Shown here piece by piece: positions 28,251 through 38,116 of a stretch of DNA of 64,000 bases (the first letter of the stretch is position 1; the number at the start of each line of letters is the position of its first letter). This stretch comes from Natrinema salsiterrestre (lineage in GTDB: Archaea > Halobacteriota > Halobacteria > Halobacteriales > Natrialbaceae). The notes beneath the pieces are model-generated. The model worked only from the letters and a program-made list of their open reading frames with translations. It ran no database searches and was not told the DNA's origin. The stretch spans positions 186,001 to 250,000 of the forward strand of contig NZ_JAMQOT010000004.1 of the NCBI RefSeq assembly GCF_029502005.1, read 5' to 3'. Made by a program: the position numbers and the translations under genes.

Positions 28251-28640
28251 ATGGAACTGACCGTCGAGACCGAGTCCCGACTGACGACCGTCGACGTGAC
28301 CGATCGCATCGCCGCGGGGGTACCCGACGACCTCGAGTCGGGGACCTGCGCGGCCTTCGTCGAACACACGACGGCCGGGCTCGTCGTTCAGGAGGACGAA
28401 CCGCGGCTTCGCGGCGACCTCGAGTCGTTCCTGCGGGATCTCGTTCCCGACGAGGGCCACGCGCACGACCAACTGGACGGCAATGCGGATTCGCACCTTC
28501 GAGCCGCCTTGATCGGCCCCGACGTGACGATTCCGATCGACGACGGCGAGTTGGCGCTGGGGACCTGGCAGTCGGTGTTGCTCGTCGAGTGTGACGGGCC
28601 GCGAACCCGAACGCTGTCCGTGACGACCGTCGGCCAGTAG
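28251..28640 (+). CDS. YjbQ / UPF0047 family protein
   Basis: 129-residue member of the YjbQ (UPF0047) family. CAAFVEHTTAGLVVQEDEPRL, HAHDQLDGNADSHLRAALIG and LALGTWQSVLLVECDGPRTRTL are the three family blocks; the conserved His and Asp/Glu residues form a metal-binding pocket. Some family members show weak thiamin-phosphate synthase activity when overproduced, but the physiological reaction is undetermined. Start ATG 28251 matches homologues (MELTVETESRLT). Confidence 0.92.
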   Translation: MELTVETESRLTTVDVTDRIAAGVPDDLESGTCAAFVEHTTAGLVVQEDEPRLRGDLESFLRDLVPDEGHAHDQLDGNADSHLRAALIGPDVTIPIDDGELALGTWQSVLLVECDGPRTRTLSVTTVGQ

Positions 28641-28682
28641 GAGTCGCGTCGATCGCTTCCGCTCGCGATCCGCCTCGAGGTA

Positions 28683-28928
28683 TCAGCCGCCGCGTTTCCG
28701 ATACCAGACTCGAGCGCCGACCGGCGACTCGTTCCCTTCGAGGTCGAGTCTACTGACGACCAACTCCCGGATAGCGGCCGTGACGACGAGCTCGACCGTG
28801 TCTCCCTCGTCGGTTCGCACGTCGAAGACGTGGTGTCCGTCCCGCTCGTCGATCCGCTCGATCGTCCCGACGGACCAGCGCTCGATATCGTGCGTCGGTT
28901 TCCGAGCGTGGATTCGGTCGTGGTTCAC
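28683..28928 (-). CDS. Small haloarchaeal protein of unknown function
   Basis: 81 residues from a GTG start. Sequence is beta-rich: HDIERWSVGTIERIDERDGHHVFDVRTDEGDTVELVVTAAI suggests an OB-like or small beta-barrel fold, ending VGARVWYRKRGG. No cysteines and no membrane segment. It is convergent with yjbQ. I recognise the type from haloarchaeal genomes but cannot name a function. The gap 28929-29081 is empty. Confidence 0.6.
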   Translation of the reverse strand: MNHDRIHARKPTHDIERWSVGTIERIDERDGHHVFDVRTDEGDTVELVVTAAIRELVVSRLDLEGNESPVGARVWYRKRGG

Positions 28929-29081
28929 GTGTGAACGGACATCAGGCGGGACGTTGAGGATAGCGGATCCCCGCGGGCGGATCGGCGCTGGCCCAGTCGC
29001 GAAGCGACGGGTAGAGTAGCCACTCCGGATCGATCCTCGAAACGCCCGTCCGAGTAGCTCAGAGACGGGATGTCGCCGACG

Positions 29082-29375
29082 TCACTCCGAGTCCGAGAAC
29101 AGTTCGTCGACGTAGTCGTCTTCCCACCGGCGTCGGGCCTCGAGTTCGCGGCGGCCGCGGGCGGTGATCGTGTAGTAATTCGTTCGCTGGTCGAGTTCGC
29201 CCTTTTCGACGAGGCTCTTGTCGACGACTTCGTCGAGGTTCGGATAGAGCCGTCCGTGGTGGATCTCCTTCTCGTAGTAGTCCTCGAGTTCCTCTTTGAT
29301 CGCGAGTCCGTGCGGGTCGTCCTGACCAGCGATCGTGTACAGCAAGTCTCGCTGGAAGCCGGTGAGATCGTACAT
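29082..29375 (-). CDS. PadR-like transcriptional regulator
   Basis: 97-residue winged-helix protein. LTGFQRDLLYTIAGQDDPHGLAIKEELEDYY is the haloarchaeal PadR-type opening, and the DNA-recognition region is EIHHGRLYPNLDEVVDKSLV, followed by a wing (QRTNYYTITARGRRELEARR). The acidic C-terminus is typical of halophiles. Regulated targets are not apparent; it lies next to no obvious transporter. TATA-like AT-rich DNA precedes the ATG (29385-29405). Confidence 0.88.
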   Translation of the reverse strand: MYDLTGFQRDLLYTIAGQDDPHGLAIKEELEDYYEKEIHHGRLYPNLDEVVDKSLVEKGELDQRTNYYTITARGRRELEARRRWEDDYVDELFSDSE

Positions 29376-29566
29376 ATCGGAGATTCACTCTGTTGTCGCA
29401 TAACAATTCCGATACCAGATGGGAGATATAATCCGCTCGTCGTCCGAAAGCGGGATCGGGTACGCGCTCGCCCGCCTCCCGCCTCGACGCGGCGACCGAC
29501 GACGACCGATTCGCAGACCCGGCCCGCGACGTGCTCGGTCCCGGGCCGGTACCGTATCGGCGCCAC

Positions 29567-29575
29567 GTTTTTATC
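29567..29575 (+). promoter_or_regulatory. TATA box of the zinc/TRAM-like gene
   Basis: GTTTTTATC centred about 27 bases before GTG 29598, the classic spacing for a leaderless haloarchaeal transcript. It decides in favour of the GTG start over longer open extensions of that frame. Confidence 0.55.
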
Positions 29576-29597
29576 GGCCAGTAGCTTCGGTAGCGCT

Positions 29598-29924
29598 GTG
29601 GGACGCTATCAACCGGGGAAACACGACTCGTTCATCAAGTGCGACGCGCCTCGATGCGGGGCGAACAACGCGCCGGAAAGCGCTCCGGAGTACGAGACCG
29701 ACTGCTGGCGGTGCGGGGAGCCGCTGGGCGGGAAACCCGAACCGGGTGACACCGTGACGGTCGATATCGTCGACCGGAAATCCGACGGGACGCTGGTCTG
29801 CAAGACCGAGAGCGGATTCGTCCTCTTCCTCGAGGCGGACGTTTCGGCGATCGAGGCGACGGTCCGGGTTACCAGCGTCGACGAGACCTACGGGGAGGCG
29901 GAGCTCGTCGAAACGGGTTCGTAG
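29598..29924 (+). CDS. Zinc-ribbon plus TRAM-like beta-barrel protein
   Basis: 108 residues. The N-terminal zinc ribbon has KCDAPRCG (about 14-21) and DCWRCGEPLGG (about 35-45), giving a C-x4-C plus C-x2-C arrangement. Residues about 50-106 (PGDTVTVDIVDRKSDG ... VRVTSVDETYGEAELVE) match the TRAM-type beta barrel, which in archaea binds RNA and is implicated in cold response and translation. The combination suggests a small RNA-binding protein. GTG start chosen from promoter spacing. Confidence 0.72.
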   Translation: MGRYQPGKHDSFIKCDAPRCGANNAPESAPEYETDCWRCGEPLGGKPEPGDTVTVDIVDRKSDGTLVCKTESGFVLFLEADVSAIEATVRVTSVDETYGEAELVETGS

Positions 29925-30081
29925 CCGACGACCTTTTCCGCCCGATCGGTCCACTTGTCGGCCCGTCCGACCGCTGGAGTGCACGGTCACTGCTCCGAGC
30001 CGGCGGTGAGTTCCATCGCTCCGAGGCCGATCGCCTCGAGCAACCGAAGACCCCATATGTGACGGGACTTACAGTACGGTA

Positions 30082-31905
30082 ATGACTGGAATAAATCCCG
30101 AAACACCGTGGATTCCCGCCGACGCCGATCAGACGTTCGATCCGCTCGAGCACGCCGACGTCCGACCCTCCCCGGACAGGCCGCTCGTCGTCACCCCGCG
30201 GGGCGGCGATCGCGAAGTCGGCCGGAGCTGCTATCAGGTCGACACCGAGTACGGGACCTACCTCGTAGATTGCGGCCTGAATCAGGGGGAGGGTGACGAC
30301 TATCCCGACTTCCGCGGGCTCGAGCCCGGCTCGGTCGACGCGGTCTTCCTCACGCACGCGCATATCGACCACTGCGGCGGACTGCCGGTACTCGAAGCCC
30401 GGGGCTTCCTCGACGACGACGCGCCGATCATCGCGACGCGGCCGACGGTCGACCTCGCCAAAACCCTGCTCGAGGACTCGCTGAAGATCCACCGCAGGGA
30501 GGCGAACCGAGACGGGAAGAGCCAGCGGTTCACGCAGGCGGACGTCTCGGCGGTGTTCGATCGTTTCCAGCCCGTCGACTACGGCGGTGGTCGGGTCGAG
30601 GGTATCGCGGACGCGGTCGATCGGGATCCGCTGGTCTTTCAACTCGGGAACGCCGCCCACCTGCTCGGCTCGGCGTGGCTCGTGCTCCAGACGGGCGGCT
30701 ACCGCGTCGTGTTCTCCGGCGATCTCGGCGGCCGCGCCGACCACCTGCCGGACATCACACCGCCGCCGCAGGCCGACCTCCTCTTCCTCGAGTCGACGTA
30801 CGGGGCGACACACAGCCACACGTCGTTCGGCGACGCACAGACGACCATCTACGAGGCGGTCGAGCGGGCACTGAACGATCGCGAGCCGGTCCTGATCCCG
30901 ACCTTCGCCGTCGGCCGGTCCCAGACCCTCCAGTTACTGTTTTCCGATCGGCTGCACACGCTTCCCGGCGACCTCAGCGACCGCGTCCGGCTCGTGGTCG
31001 ACGGTATGGCACAGGAGGCGACGGCCCTCTATCACGAGTACGTCACGGACGCGGAGTACATGTCCGAGGCGATCACGAACCGGGCGCGGGAGAGCGGCGA
31101 TGCGACCCCGTTCTCGCCGCCGCAGGTCGAGTTCCCGGAGAGCGACGCCGATCGGCGGGCGATCCTCGAGGACGCCGACCCGTCTTCGGGGGGCAAGGTA
31201 CCGATCATCGTCTCGCCGTCGGGGATGCTGACCGGCGGGAACTCACCGCGCTATCTCGTCGAGCTCGCGTCTCGCTTTCACTCCGCGACGGTGTTGCTCA
31301 CCGGCTATCAGGCCCAGCAGACGGTCGGCCGAACGATCCAGAACCAGGTCGACGCCGGAACGGACGACGTAGAGTTCACGACCGACGCCACTCCGTTCGG
31401 GACCGACTGGCCCGCAGCCGACAACGTGACCTGGATCACGACCGAGGGCGCGAGCGAACCCGCTACGCGAGTGACGATTCCGGCCGAGTGGGTCACGACG
31501 GTCGGCGGTCTCAGCGGTCACGCCGCCCAGCACGGCCTGCTCGAGTTCGCCCGCACCGTCGACCCGGAGACGATCGCCCTGATCCACGGCCCGGACTACG
31601 CGCAGGAACACCTCGGGAACCACCTCGCGACGAACGTCGACAGCGTCGACAGCGTCACGCGAAGCCGGCGACTGACGCCGATCGCCGTCGAACGGGAGGG
31701 CGATCCCGAGACGGCGGCACTGTCCCCCGAGATGTTCGAAAGCGAGCCCGACAACGCCTACGAGCAACTCGAGGACGTCTTCGACATCATGGCCGCGCTG
31801 AACGAGGAGGTGGCCGCCGCGCGAACGGATACCGGGCGGAGCGAGGCCGACGTCCGGGACATCGTCCGGGACGAACTCGAGCGAGCCGGGCTGCTCGAGG
31901 ACTGA
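30082..31905 (+). CDS. Metallo-beta-lactamase / beta-CASP family nuclease
   Basis: 607 residues. The metallo-beta-lactamase motif HAHIDHCGG is at 92-100, with a further metal-ligand histidine in GNAAHLLGSAW and Asp in FSGDLGG. The beta-CASP insert (LESTYGATHSH ... PTFAVGRSQTLQLL, IIVSPSGMLTGGNSPRYL) and RMMBL-like C-terminal block (VGGLSGHAAQHGLLEF, IALIHGP) are all present. Such enzymes are RNases related to CPSF73/RNase J. It lacks the KH domains of archaeal aCPSF1 and has a C-terminal helical extension of about 80 residues. Likely role: RNA processing or decay. Confidence 0.92.
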   Translation: MTGINPETPWIPADADQTFDPLEHADVRPSPDRPLVVTPRGGDREVGRSCYQVDTEYGTYLVDCGLNQGEGDDYPDFRGLEPGSVDAVFLTHAHIDHCGGLPVLEARGFLDDDAPIIATRPTVDLAKTLLEDSLKIHRREANRDGKSQRFTQADVSAVFDRFQPVDYGGGRVEGIADAVDRDPLVFQLGNAAHLLGSAWLVLQTGGYRVVFSGDLGGRADHLPDITPPPQADLLFLESTYGATHSHTSFGDAQTTIYEAVERALNDREPVLIPTFAVGRSQTLQLLFSDRLHTLPGDLSDRVRLVVDGMAQEATALYHEYVTDAEYMSEAITNRARESGDATPFSPPQVEFPESDADRRAILEDADPSSGGKVPIIVSPSGMLTGGNSPRYLVELASRFHSATVLLTGYQAQQTVGRTIQNQVDAGTDDVEFTTDATPFGTDWPAADNVTWITTEGASEPATRVTIPAEWVTTVGGLSGHAAQHGLLEFARTVDPETIALIHGPDYAQEHLGNHLATNVDSVDSVTRSRRLTPIAVEREGDPETAALSPEMFESEPDNAYEQLEDVFDIMAALNEEVAAARTDTGRSEADVRDIVRDELERAGLLED

Positions 31906-31929
31906 GCGGGGGCCGACCGGCGTCGTCGC

Positions 31930-32625
31930 TCACGGTGTCATCGACCCCGGCTCGGGAGACGGCAGGTCGATCGGTCGGTCCGCAATCACGCCGTCGACGC
32001 CGCGACGGGCGAGCAGTGCCGCCGTCGCTCGTCGGTCGATCGTCCACGCGTGAACCTCGAGTCCCACCGCACTCGCCCGCGGGACGATCCCGGTCGCCAG
32101 ACAGCGCCACCGGTTCGCGCCGAGCACGTCACAGTCGAGTTCGATCGCCGTCGTGACCGGCGTCTCGAGGCGGCGGCTGACCAGCAGTCCGATCGATTGC
32201 TCCGGGTCGCGGTCGCGAATCGTCCGCAACTCGGCGGGCAGAAACGACGTCGTGACGACGCGGTTGTCGACGGCAGCGTCGTCGAGCGTGTCGAGGACGT
32301 CCGCGGCGATATCCGGTTCCTTGAGTTCGAGCGTGAGTTCGACGGCAGGCGGGGCGGCCTCGAGCAGTCGGGCGAGGGTCGGGATCGACTCGTCGGACTC
32401 GAGGACGGTGCGGTCCCTGAGCGCCGAAAGTGCGGTCTCAGCGACTGCGCCGGAGCCGTCGGTGACGCGATCGATCGTCTCGTCGTGGACGACGACGAGT
32501 TCGCCGGAGCCACAGCGTCGCACGTCGACCTCGACGGCGTCGGCGTACTCGGCAGCGGTCCGGACGGCATCGATCGTGTTCTCGGGAGCGCTTGCGGCGA
32601 ATCCACGGTGGGCGACGAGGCGCAT
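31930..32625 (-). CDS. Glycerophosphodiester phosphodiesterase
   Basis: 231-residue GDPD-fold enzyme hydrolysing glycerophosphodiesters to an alcohol and glycerol phosphate. LVAHRGFAASAPENT (catalytic His and metal-binding Glu), EVDVRRCGSGELVVVHDETIDR (second catalytic His and acidic ligands) and LEVHAWTID near the end are diagnostic. No signal peptide, so cytoplasmic. In archaea the substrate may derive from ether-lipid headgroups. Convergent with the beta-CASP gene. Confidence 0.93.
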   Translation of the reverse strand: MRLVAHRGFAASAPENTIDAVRTAAEYADAVEVDVRRCGSGELVVVHDETIDRVTDGSGAVAETALSALRDRTVLESDESIPTLARLLEAAPPAVELTLELKEPDIAADVLDTLDDAAVDNRVVTTSFLPAELRTIRDRDPEQSIGLLVSRRLETPVTTAIELDCDVLGANRWRCLATGIVPRASAVGLEVHAWTIDRRATAALLARRGVDGVIADRPIDLPSPEPGSMTP

Positions 32626-32751
32626 TCAGTGAGATATCGCGTCGCGACGACTTCAGTCGTCCCCCCGACTGCAGCCGCTGTATCGAGTCCGATACGTACC
32701 ACTCGTAACCACACCCCGGCTTTGATGCGACCGGACAACACACCGTTTGGT

Positions 32752-33486
32752 ATGGCAGCGAGAACGGATTTCGACGTCGATTTCAGCGGAACCGTCGCGG
32801 TGATCACCGGTGCGAGCGGCGCGCTCGGCAGCGCCGCCGTCGACCGGTTCCTCGAGGCGGGTGCGACGGTCTGTGCCGTCGACGTCGTCGCGCCGGACGA
32901 GGAGGACAGCCAGCTCGAGTATGCACCCGATGAGAAACCCGACCTCGCCTTCTACGAGGCGGACCTGACCGACGAGAGCGACGTCGCGGAACTGGTGGAG
33001 TCCGTCGTCGACGACCACGGCCGAATCGACCACCTCCTGAATATCGCGGGCACGTGGCGCGGCGGCGACCACGTCGAGGACACCGATCTCGAGGAGTTCG
33101 AACTCCTGATGGACATCAATCTGAAGACGGCCTTCCTCGCGTCGAAACACGCCGTCCCCCATCTGCAGGAGACGGAGGGATCGATCGTGAGCATTAGTGC
33201 CCGCTCGTCGCTCGAGGGGGGCGAGGGCGACGGCCCCTACCGGATCACGAAAGCCGGCATCCGGCTGCTGACGGAGACGTTAGCGGAAGAGAATCGCGGG
33301 ACCGTGCGGGCCAACTGCGTCATGCCGAGCGTGATCGACACCCCGATGAATCGGGATATGATGCCCGACGCGGATCACGACGAGTGGGTCGATCCCCTCG
33401 AGATCGCGGACGTGATGGCCTTCCTCTGTAGCGACGGGGCTGCGGTGACGAGCGGTGCTGCCGTGCCGGTGTACGGCGAGGCCTGA
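32752..33486 (+). CDS. Short-chain dehydrogenase/reductase
   Basis: 244-residue SDR oxidoreductase. The Rossmann opening is VAVITGASGALGSAAVDRF (T-G-x3-G-x-G), followed by LNIAGTW in place of NNAG, SIVSISARSS, and the catalytic Y-x3-K in GPYRITKAG. The C-terminal CVMPSVIDTPMNRDM is typical. It probably uses NAD(P)H; the substrate is unknown. ATG 32752 is favoured; an in-frame ATG at 32725 would add nine residues. Divergent from the GDPD gene across about 126 bases. Confidence 0.9.
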   Translation: MAARTDFDVDFSGTVAVITGASGALGSAAVDRFLEAGATVCAVDVVAPDEEDSQLEYAPDEKPDLAFYEADLTDESDVAELVESVVDDHGRIDHLLNIAGTWRGGDHVEDTDLEEFELLMDINLKTAFLASKHAVPHLQETEGSIVSISARSSLEGGEGDGPYRITKAGIRLLTETLAEENRGTVRANCVMPSVIDTPMNRDMMPDADHDEWVDPLEIADVMAFLCSDGAAVTSGAAVPVYGEA

Positions 33487-33629
33487 ATCGATCCGCCCTG
33501 GGCCCGCTGCGAAGCGGCCGACGGCAGGCGCTGCGTTCGACGACCGACGGTACGAGCGACCGCCCGTCGGGACCTGTCGTATCGGCGGCCGAAAAAAGCG
33601 AGTCGGTTCGACGTCGGCGATCCGCGACC

Positions 33630-34973
33630 TCAGCCGAAGATGCCGACGAAGCTCTCGTAGACGCCGGTCGCGTTCTGCCAGAGGACCACCAGCAACAGGA
33701 CGATGACCGGCACCCGGAGGATCCAGATCCAGGCCTGTCCCCAGGCGCCGAGGTCCCGGACGCCCTTGTCGAGTTCCTCGAGCCCGAGATCGGTGGCGAA
33801 CCAGCCGACGAAGATCGCCAACAGCAGGCCGCCGAGGATGAGCAGGATCTGGTTTGCGATCCCGTCGTACACAACGAGCCAGACTAACGACGCCGACTGA
33901 TCGTAGGCCACGGGAACGCCCAGGAGGAATATCGCGGTCCCGAGGGCACCCACTGCCACTTTTCGGTCGACCCCGTATTCGTCGATCAGGTACGAGGTGA
34001 CGACCTCCATGATGCTGATCGCGCTCGAGAGGGCGGCGATCGAGACGGTCGCGAAGAAGATCGCACCGAGGACGCCGCCGAGCGGGATGTTGCTGAACGC
34101 CTCGGAGAGGCTGACGAAGATGAAGCCTGGACCGTCGGTGGTCTCCGTCAGGTCGGCGGTGAAGAGAATCGGAAACGCGACCAGCCCGGCCGTAAACGCG
34201 ATCAGCGTGTCGAGGCCGACGATGATGACGCCGTCCTTGGCGAGGTTTCGATCCTCCCCGAGGTAGGACGCGTAGGTGATCATCACGCCCATCCCGAGGG
34301 ACAGCGTGAAGAACGCCTGTGCGGCCGCTGCGGGGAGGATTTCGGTCCAGTTAGCTGCCATCGTTCCCAGATCTGGCGAGAGGTAGTACGCGTACGCCTC
34401 GCCGGCGCCGGAGAGCGTTCCGGCGTAGACCGCTAGCCCGACCAGTAGCGCGAGGATCGCGGGCACCATCAGTTTGACCGAGAACTCGATTCCGTCCTGA
34501 ATGCCGAACGCGACGATTCCGATCACGGCGGCCATGAAGATCGCGTGCGTGAGCACGGACGTCAGCCCGCCGGTGGTCGCTGCGAACTGTGCGCCGGCGC
34601 CGCCGGCGGCGTAGTTACCCTGCAGTCCGATGACGGTGTACTGGAGGATCCACCCGGCGACGACGCTGTAGTACGAGAGGATGACGAAGCCGGCGACGAG
34701 GAACACCCAGCCGATTTTCGACCAGACTCCACTTCCGATCTGTTTCATCGCGCCGACGGGGTTTCGGTCGGTGTACCTGCCGATCGCGAACTCGACCATC
34801 ATGACCGGGAACCCGACGAACGCGATCAGGAGGAGATAGAACACGAGAAACGCCGCGCCGCCGTACTCTCCCACCTGATACGGGAATCGCCAAACGTTAC
34901 CTAGCCCCACTGCACTTCCGACTGCAGCGAGAATGAATCCTGTTCGTGTGGCCCATGATTCGCGTTGTGCCAT
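33630..34973 (-). CDS. Sodium:neurotransmitter symporter (SNF) family transporter
   Basis: 447-residue LeuT-fold transporter with about 11-12 helices. The signature GFILAAVGSAVGLGNVWRFPYQVGEYGGAAF (G-x2-N-x-W-R-F-P) is at about residues 11-45 and holds the sodium and substrate sites of TM1; LSSAISIMEVVTSYLIDE is the TM8 site. Prokaryotic members move amino acids with sodium, fitting a halophile. ATG 34973 (MAQRESWATRTGF) is preferred; upstream is AT-rich promoter (tttataaaag). Confidence 0.93.
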   Translation of the reverse strand: MAQRESWATRTGFILAAVGSAVGLGNVWRFPYQVGEYGGAAFLVFYLLLIAFVGFPVMMVEFAIGRYTDRNPVGAMKQIGSGVWSKIGWVFLVAGFVILSYYSVVAGWILQYTVIGLQGNYAAGGAGAQFAATTGGLTSVLTHAIFMAAVIGIVAFGIQDGIEFSVKLMVPAILALLVGLAVYAGTLSGAGEAYAYYLSPDLGTMAANWTEILPAAAAQAFFTLSLGMGVMITYASYLGEDRNLAKDGVIIVGLDTLIAFTAGLVAFPILFTADLTETTDGPGFIFVSLSEAFSNIPLGGVLGAIFFATVSIAALSSAISIMEVVTSYLIDEYGVDRKVAVGALGTAIFLLGVPVAYDQSASLVWLVVYDGIANQILLILGGLLLAIFVGWFATDLGLEELDKGVRDLGAWGQAWIWILRVPVIVLLLVVLWQNATGVYESFVGIFG

Positions 34974-35131
34974 ACCCGCTTTTATAAAAAACAACCCTAT
35001 ATAACTTTTCGTGGCCGTTCTATCATTTGCCAGATGGGGAGTTATTAATCGTGAGGGTGTTACGGAATCCTTTTCCAGTTGGTCCTCGCACAACGGCGTA
35101 TGAATCGCGCAGGGGTGTTCCCGACGTGACG

Positions 35132-36676
35132 ATGGAAGACCGCATCGACGAACTCGAGGAACTCCGCGAAGAAGCCCGAAAAGGTGGCGGCGAAGCCCGA
35201 ATCGAAAAGCAACACGACAAGGGGAAGATGACCGCCCGCGAGCGGATCGATTACTTCCTCGACGACGGCACGTTCACGGAGTTCGACCAGCTCCGGACCC
35301 ACCAGACGAGCCAGTTCGGGATGGAGGAGAAGAAGATCCCCGGCGACGGCGTCGTCACGGGCTACGGCGAGGTCAACGGACGGACCACCTTCGTCTTCGC
35401 CCACGACTTCACCGTTTTCGGCGGCTCGCTCGGCGAAGTCTTCGCCGAAAAGGTCTGCAAAGTGATGGACATGGCGATGGAAGTCGGTGCGCCCGTCATC
35501 GGGCTCAACGACTCCGCCGGGGCCCGCATTCAGGAGGGCGTCAAGAGCCTCGCCGGCTTCACGGAGATCTTCCGGCGAAATCAGGAGGCCAGCGGCGTCG
35601 TCCCCCAGATATCGGGGATCATGGGCCCGTGTGCGGGCGGGGCGGTCTACTCCCCGTCGATCACCGACTTCATCTTCATGGTGAAAGACACGAGCCACAT
35701 GTACATCACCGGTCCCGGCGTCACCAAGACCGTCACCGGCGAGGAGGTCACCCACGAGGAACTCGGCGGCGCGATGACCCACGCCGGCAAGACCGGCGTC
35801 GCCCAGTTCGCCTGCGAGAGCGAGGAGCAGGCCCTCGACGATATCAAGCGGCTCCTCTCCTATCTGCCACAGAACAACGTCGAGGATCCGCCCCGCGTCG
35901 AGCCCTGGGACGACCCCGACCGCCGCGACGAGGATCTCAAGAGTATCGTCCCGCCGAGCCCGCAGAAGCCCTACGATATGACCAATGTCATCGATAGCGT
36001 CGTCGACGAGGGCTCGTTCTTCGAGGTCGCGGACAACTTCGCCAAGAACATCGTCGTCGGCTTCGGCCGACTCGACGGGCGCTCGGTCGGCCTCGTCGCC
36101 AACCAGCCCCGGGTCAACGCCGGCACGCTGACCGTCGACGCCTCGATGAAGGGGTCGCGATTCGTCCGCTTCTGTGACTCCTTTAACATCCCGATCGTCA
36201 CCTTCGTCGACGTCCCCGGCTACATGCCCGGCACCGATCAGGAACACCGCGGGATCATCCGTCACGGCGCGAAGTTGCTCTACGCGTACGCGGAGGCGAC
36301 CGTCCCGCTGCTGACGGTCATCACCCGGAAGGCCTACGGCGGCGCGTACTGCGTCATGGCGTCGAAGAACCTCGGCGCGGACGTCAACTACGCCTGGCCG
36401 ACCGCCGAGATCGCCGTCATGGGCCCGCAGGGGGCCGTCAACATCCTCTACCGAGAGGAACTCGCGGAGGCCGACAACCCCGACGAACTCCGCGACGAAC
36501 TCATCGAGGAGTACCGCGAGGAGTTCGCGAACCCCTACACCGCGACGGACAAAGGGTTCCTCGACGACGTCATCGTCCCCACGGAGACCCGGCCCCGGCT
36601 CATCCGCGACCTCGAGATGCTCGAAACCAAGCGCGAACAGAACCCGGACAAGAAACACGGCAACATCCCGCTGTAG
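35132..36676 (+). CDS. pccB: Acyl-CoA (propionyl-CoA) carboxylase, carboxyltransferase beta subunit
   Basis: 514 residues. Transfers the carboxyl group from biotin to acyl-Co[23 protein letters not shown] and [16 protein letters not shown] are N-terminal half signatures; [16 protein letters not shown] and [24 protein letters not shown] are the oxyanion/CoA sites of the two crotonase-like lobes. In haloarchaea this enzyme serves propionate metabolism and supplies methylmalonyl-CoA. A GTG six bases upstream (35126) is an alternative start. Followed after four bases by pccX. Confidence 0.94.
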   Translation: MEDRIDELEELREEARKGGGEARIEKQHDKGKMTARERIDYFLDDGTFTEFDQLRTHQTSQFGMEEKKIPGDGVVTGYGEVNGRTTFVFAHDFTVFGGSLGEVFAEKVCKVMDMAMEVGAPVIGLNDSAGARIQEGVKSLAGFTEIFRRNQEASGVVPQISGIMGPCAGGAVYSPSITDFIFMVKDTSHMYITGPGVTKTVTGEEVTHEELGGAMTHAGKTGVAQFACESEEQALDDIKRLLSYLPQNNVEDPPRVEPWDDPDRRDEDLKSIVPPSPQKPYDMTNVIDSVVDEGSFFEVADNFAKNIVVGFGRLDGRSVGLVANQPRVNAGTLTVDASMKGSRFVRFCDSFNIPIVTFVDVPGYMPGTDQEHRGIIRHGAKLLYAYAEATVPLLTVITRKAYGGAYCVMASKNLGADVNYAWPTAEIAVMGPQGAVNILYREELAEADNPDELRDELIEEYREEFANPYTATDKGFLDDVIVPTETRPRLIRDLEMLETKREQNPDKKHGNIPL

Positions 36677-36680
36677 TCAG

Positions 36681-37031
36681 ATGACTTCACAACAGCCCAC
36701 CGCCGACGGCGCGGCTCCGTCCACGGACGAAGCCGCCGCCGAAGGCGAGGCGGCCGGACTCGAGGCGGTCCTGCCCGGGGACGTCACGCTCGATCTCCCG
36801 GACGACGCCGACGACGAGGAAGCTGCAGCGATCGCCGCCGCGATCGGTGCCCACCTCCACGACCACGCGCTCGCGGCCGCCGCGGCGGCGACCGAGGGCG
36901 AGGAGACGTGGGACGACGAGCGCTGGGCCTTCGCGGGTCGGGTCCGCGCACAGCAACACCGGACGGTCCGCGTGCCGCGCGATGCGCCGACCGATCCGTG
37001 GTCGGCCGCGGGGCGGACGAAGCAGTTCTAG
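36681..37031 (+). CDS. pccX: Small subunit of haloarchaeal acyl-CoA carboxylase (PccX-like)
   Basis: 116 residues. Very Ala/Glu/Asp-rich in the first 80; the C-terminus [36 protein letters not shown] (key blocks [14 protein letters not shown]) is like the epsilon-type third subunit of actinobacterial carboxylases. In Haloferax mediterranei the equivalent PccX is required for propionyl-CoA carboxylase activity in PHBV synthesis. It starts four bases after pccB, so tightly co-transcribed. Function by context and C-terminal pattern. Confidence 0.82.
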   Translation: MTSQQPTADGAAPSTDEAAAEGEAAGLEAVLPGDVTLDLPDDADDEEAAAIAAAIGAHLHDHALAAAAAATEGEETWDDERWAFAGRVRAQQHRTVRVPRDAPTDPWSAAGRTKQF

Positions 37032-37311
37032 CGGCGGTCCCGACGGCGATTCTGAACCGATCCGATCGCGGTTCTCCACCGGCAGCGACCCCGAAGCGGT
37101 CTTTTCACGCCCATAGACGCCGGCTTGCAGCCGTTGGGGTAGTGCAGAAAAGACATAGTATAGAAGGGTGTTTGACACTATATGGGACGGTCACCCTCCG
37201 CGAACCAGTCGGTTGAACGGTCCGGATTCGTTCGATTCGGTCCTCGAGAACGAAATATCGGTTCAGGGGCCCGTCAACTGCCCGCGTTGCCGCTTTCGAA
37301 CACTGAAACGG

Positions 37312-38085
37312 ATGCCTGACAGTACGCGTGTCCATACCGTCACACTGCTGGTCGTCCTCGTCGTGATGACCGCGGGCTGTGGCGGCCTCGTCGACGACGG
37401 GACCGATTCCACGGCGAACGACGCGAACGAGAGCGAACTCCTCCCGGGGCTCACCGAGGAGGGAGTGACGGACAGCTATCTCCTCCTCAGCGCGCACTAC
37501 GACGCGTTCGATCACGAATCCTACCGGAGCAGCCGGGAGACGGTGGTTCGGGACGAAGCGGGAACGGTCGTCGAGCGCGAGACGCAAACGGTAGTCGCTG
37601 CGCCGACCGGATCGCCCGCCCGCGTCGAGCGAACCGTCTCCGGAAACGGGACCGAAACGGTGATCGACGATCACTGGATCGACACCGAACTGCCGATCGT
37701 TCGAACGACCGAGTCGGGAACGGTCACGTACACGGCCGATTCGACCCGATCCATCGAACCGGCTCCGCCCATCCCCCTGGAGGAGGCCTACGACGCAGTC
37801 GAGACCGTCACGGTCGAGAACGGATCGGACGAGCGGTATCGCCTCGAGGGCCACACCGACCGACTCGGGCGCTACGAGAACGTCTCCTTCACGCTCGCGC
37901 TCGCCGAAGACGGCCATCTCGCGGGCTACACGCTCGAGGGCGAACTGACGGCCGACGGTGACCGGCGATTCGTCACGGAGGAGTTCACACAGGAGATCAC
38001 GGCCGTCGAACCGAGCGAACCGGCGTGGCTCGAGGAGGGCCGTGACGAGATCGAAGAACGAGTGAATTCGAGCACTACCGACTGA
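37312..38085 (+). CDS. Haloarchaeal lipoprotein
   Basis: 257 residues. A signal segment (TLLVVLVVMTAGCGG) ends in a lipobox (TAGC), so the mature protein should be lipid-anchored at Cys23 on the cell surface. The rest is acidic with beta-strand periodicity and repeated ET/VxR patterns (RETVVRDEAGTVVERETQ), typical of a family of haloarchaeal surface lipoproteins whose ligands are unknown. The frame is open upstream, but the signal sequence defines ATG 37312. It sits between pccX and the SPFH gene. Confidence 0.82.
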   Translation: MPDSTRVHTVTLLVVLVVMTAGCGGLVDDGTDSTANDANESELLPGLTEEGVTDSYLLLSAHYDAFDHESYRSSRETVVRDEAGTVVERETQTVVAAPTGSPARVERTVSGNGTETVIDDHWIDTELPIVRTTESGTVTYTADSTRSIEPAPPIPLEEAYDAVETVTVENGSDERYRLEGHTDRLGRYENVSFTLALAEDGHLAGYTLEGELTADGDRRFVTEEFTQEITAVEPSEPAWLEEGRDEIEERVNSSTTD

Positions 38086-38116
38086 CGGCGGCAGATCCCC
38101 CGCTCGAGGGGCGTGG

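Noticed and set aside
35060..36658. 530-codon minus-strand ORF opposite pccB
   Set aside because: Shadow of the carboxyltransferase gene; no recognisable domain and unsuitable composition.
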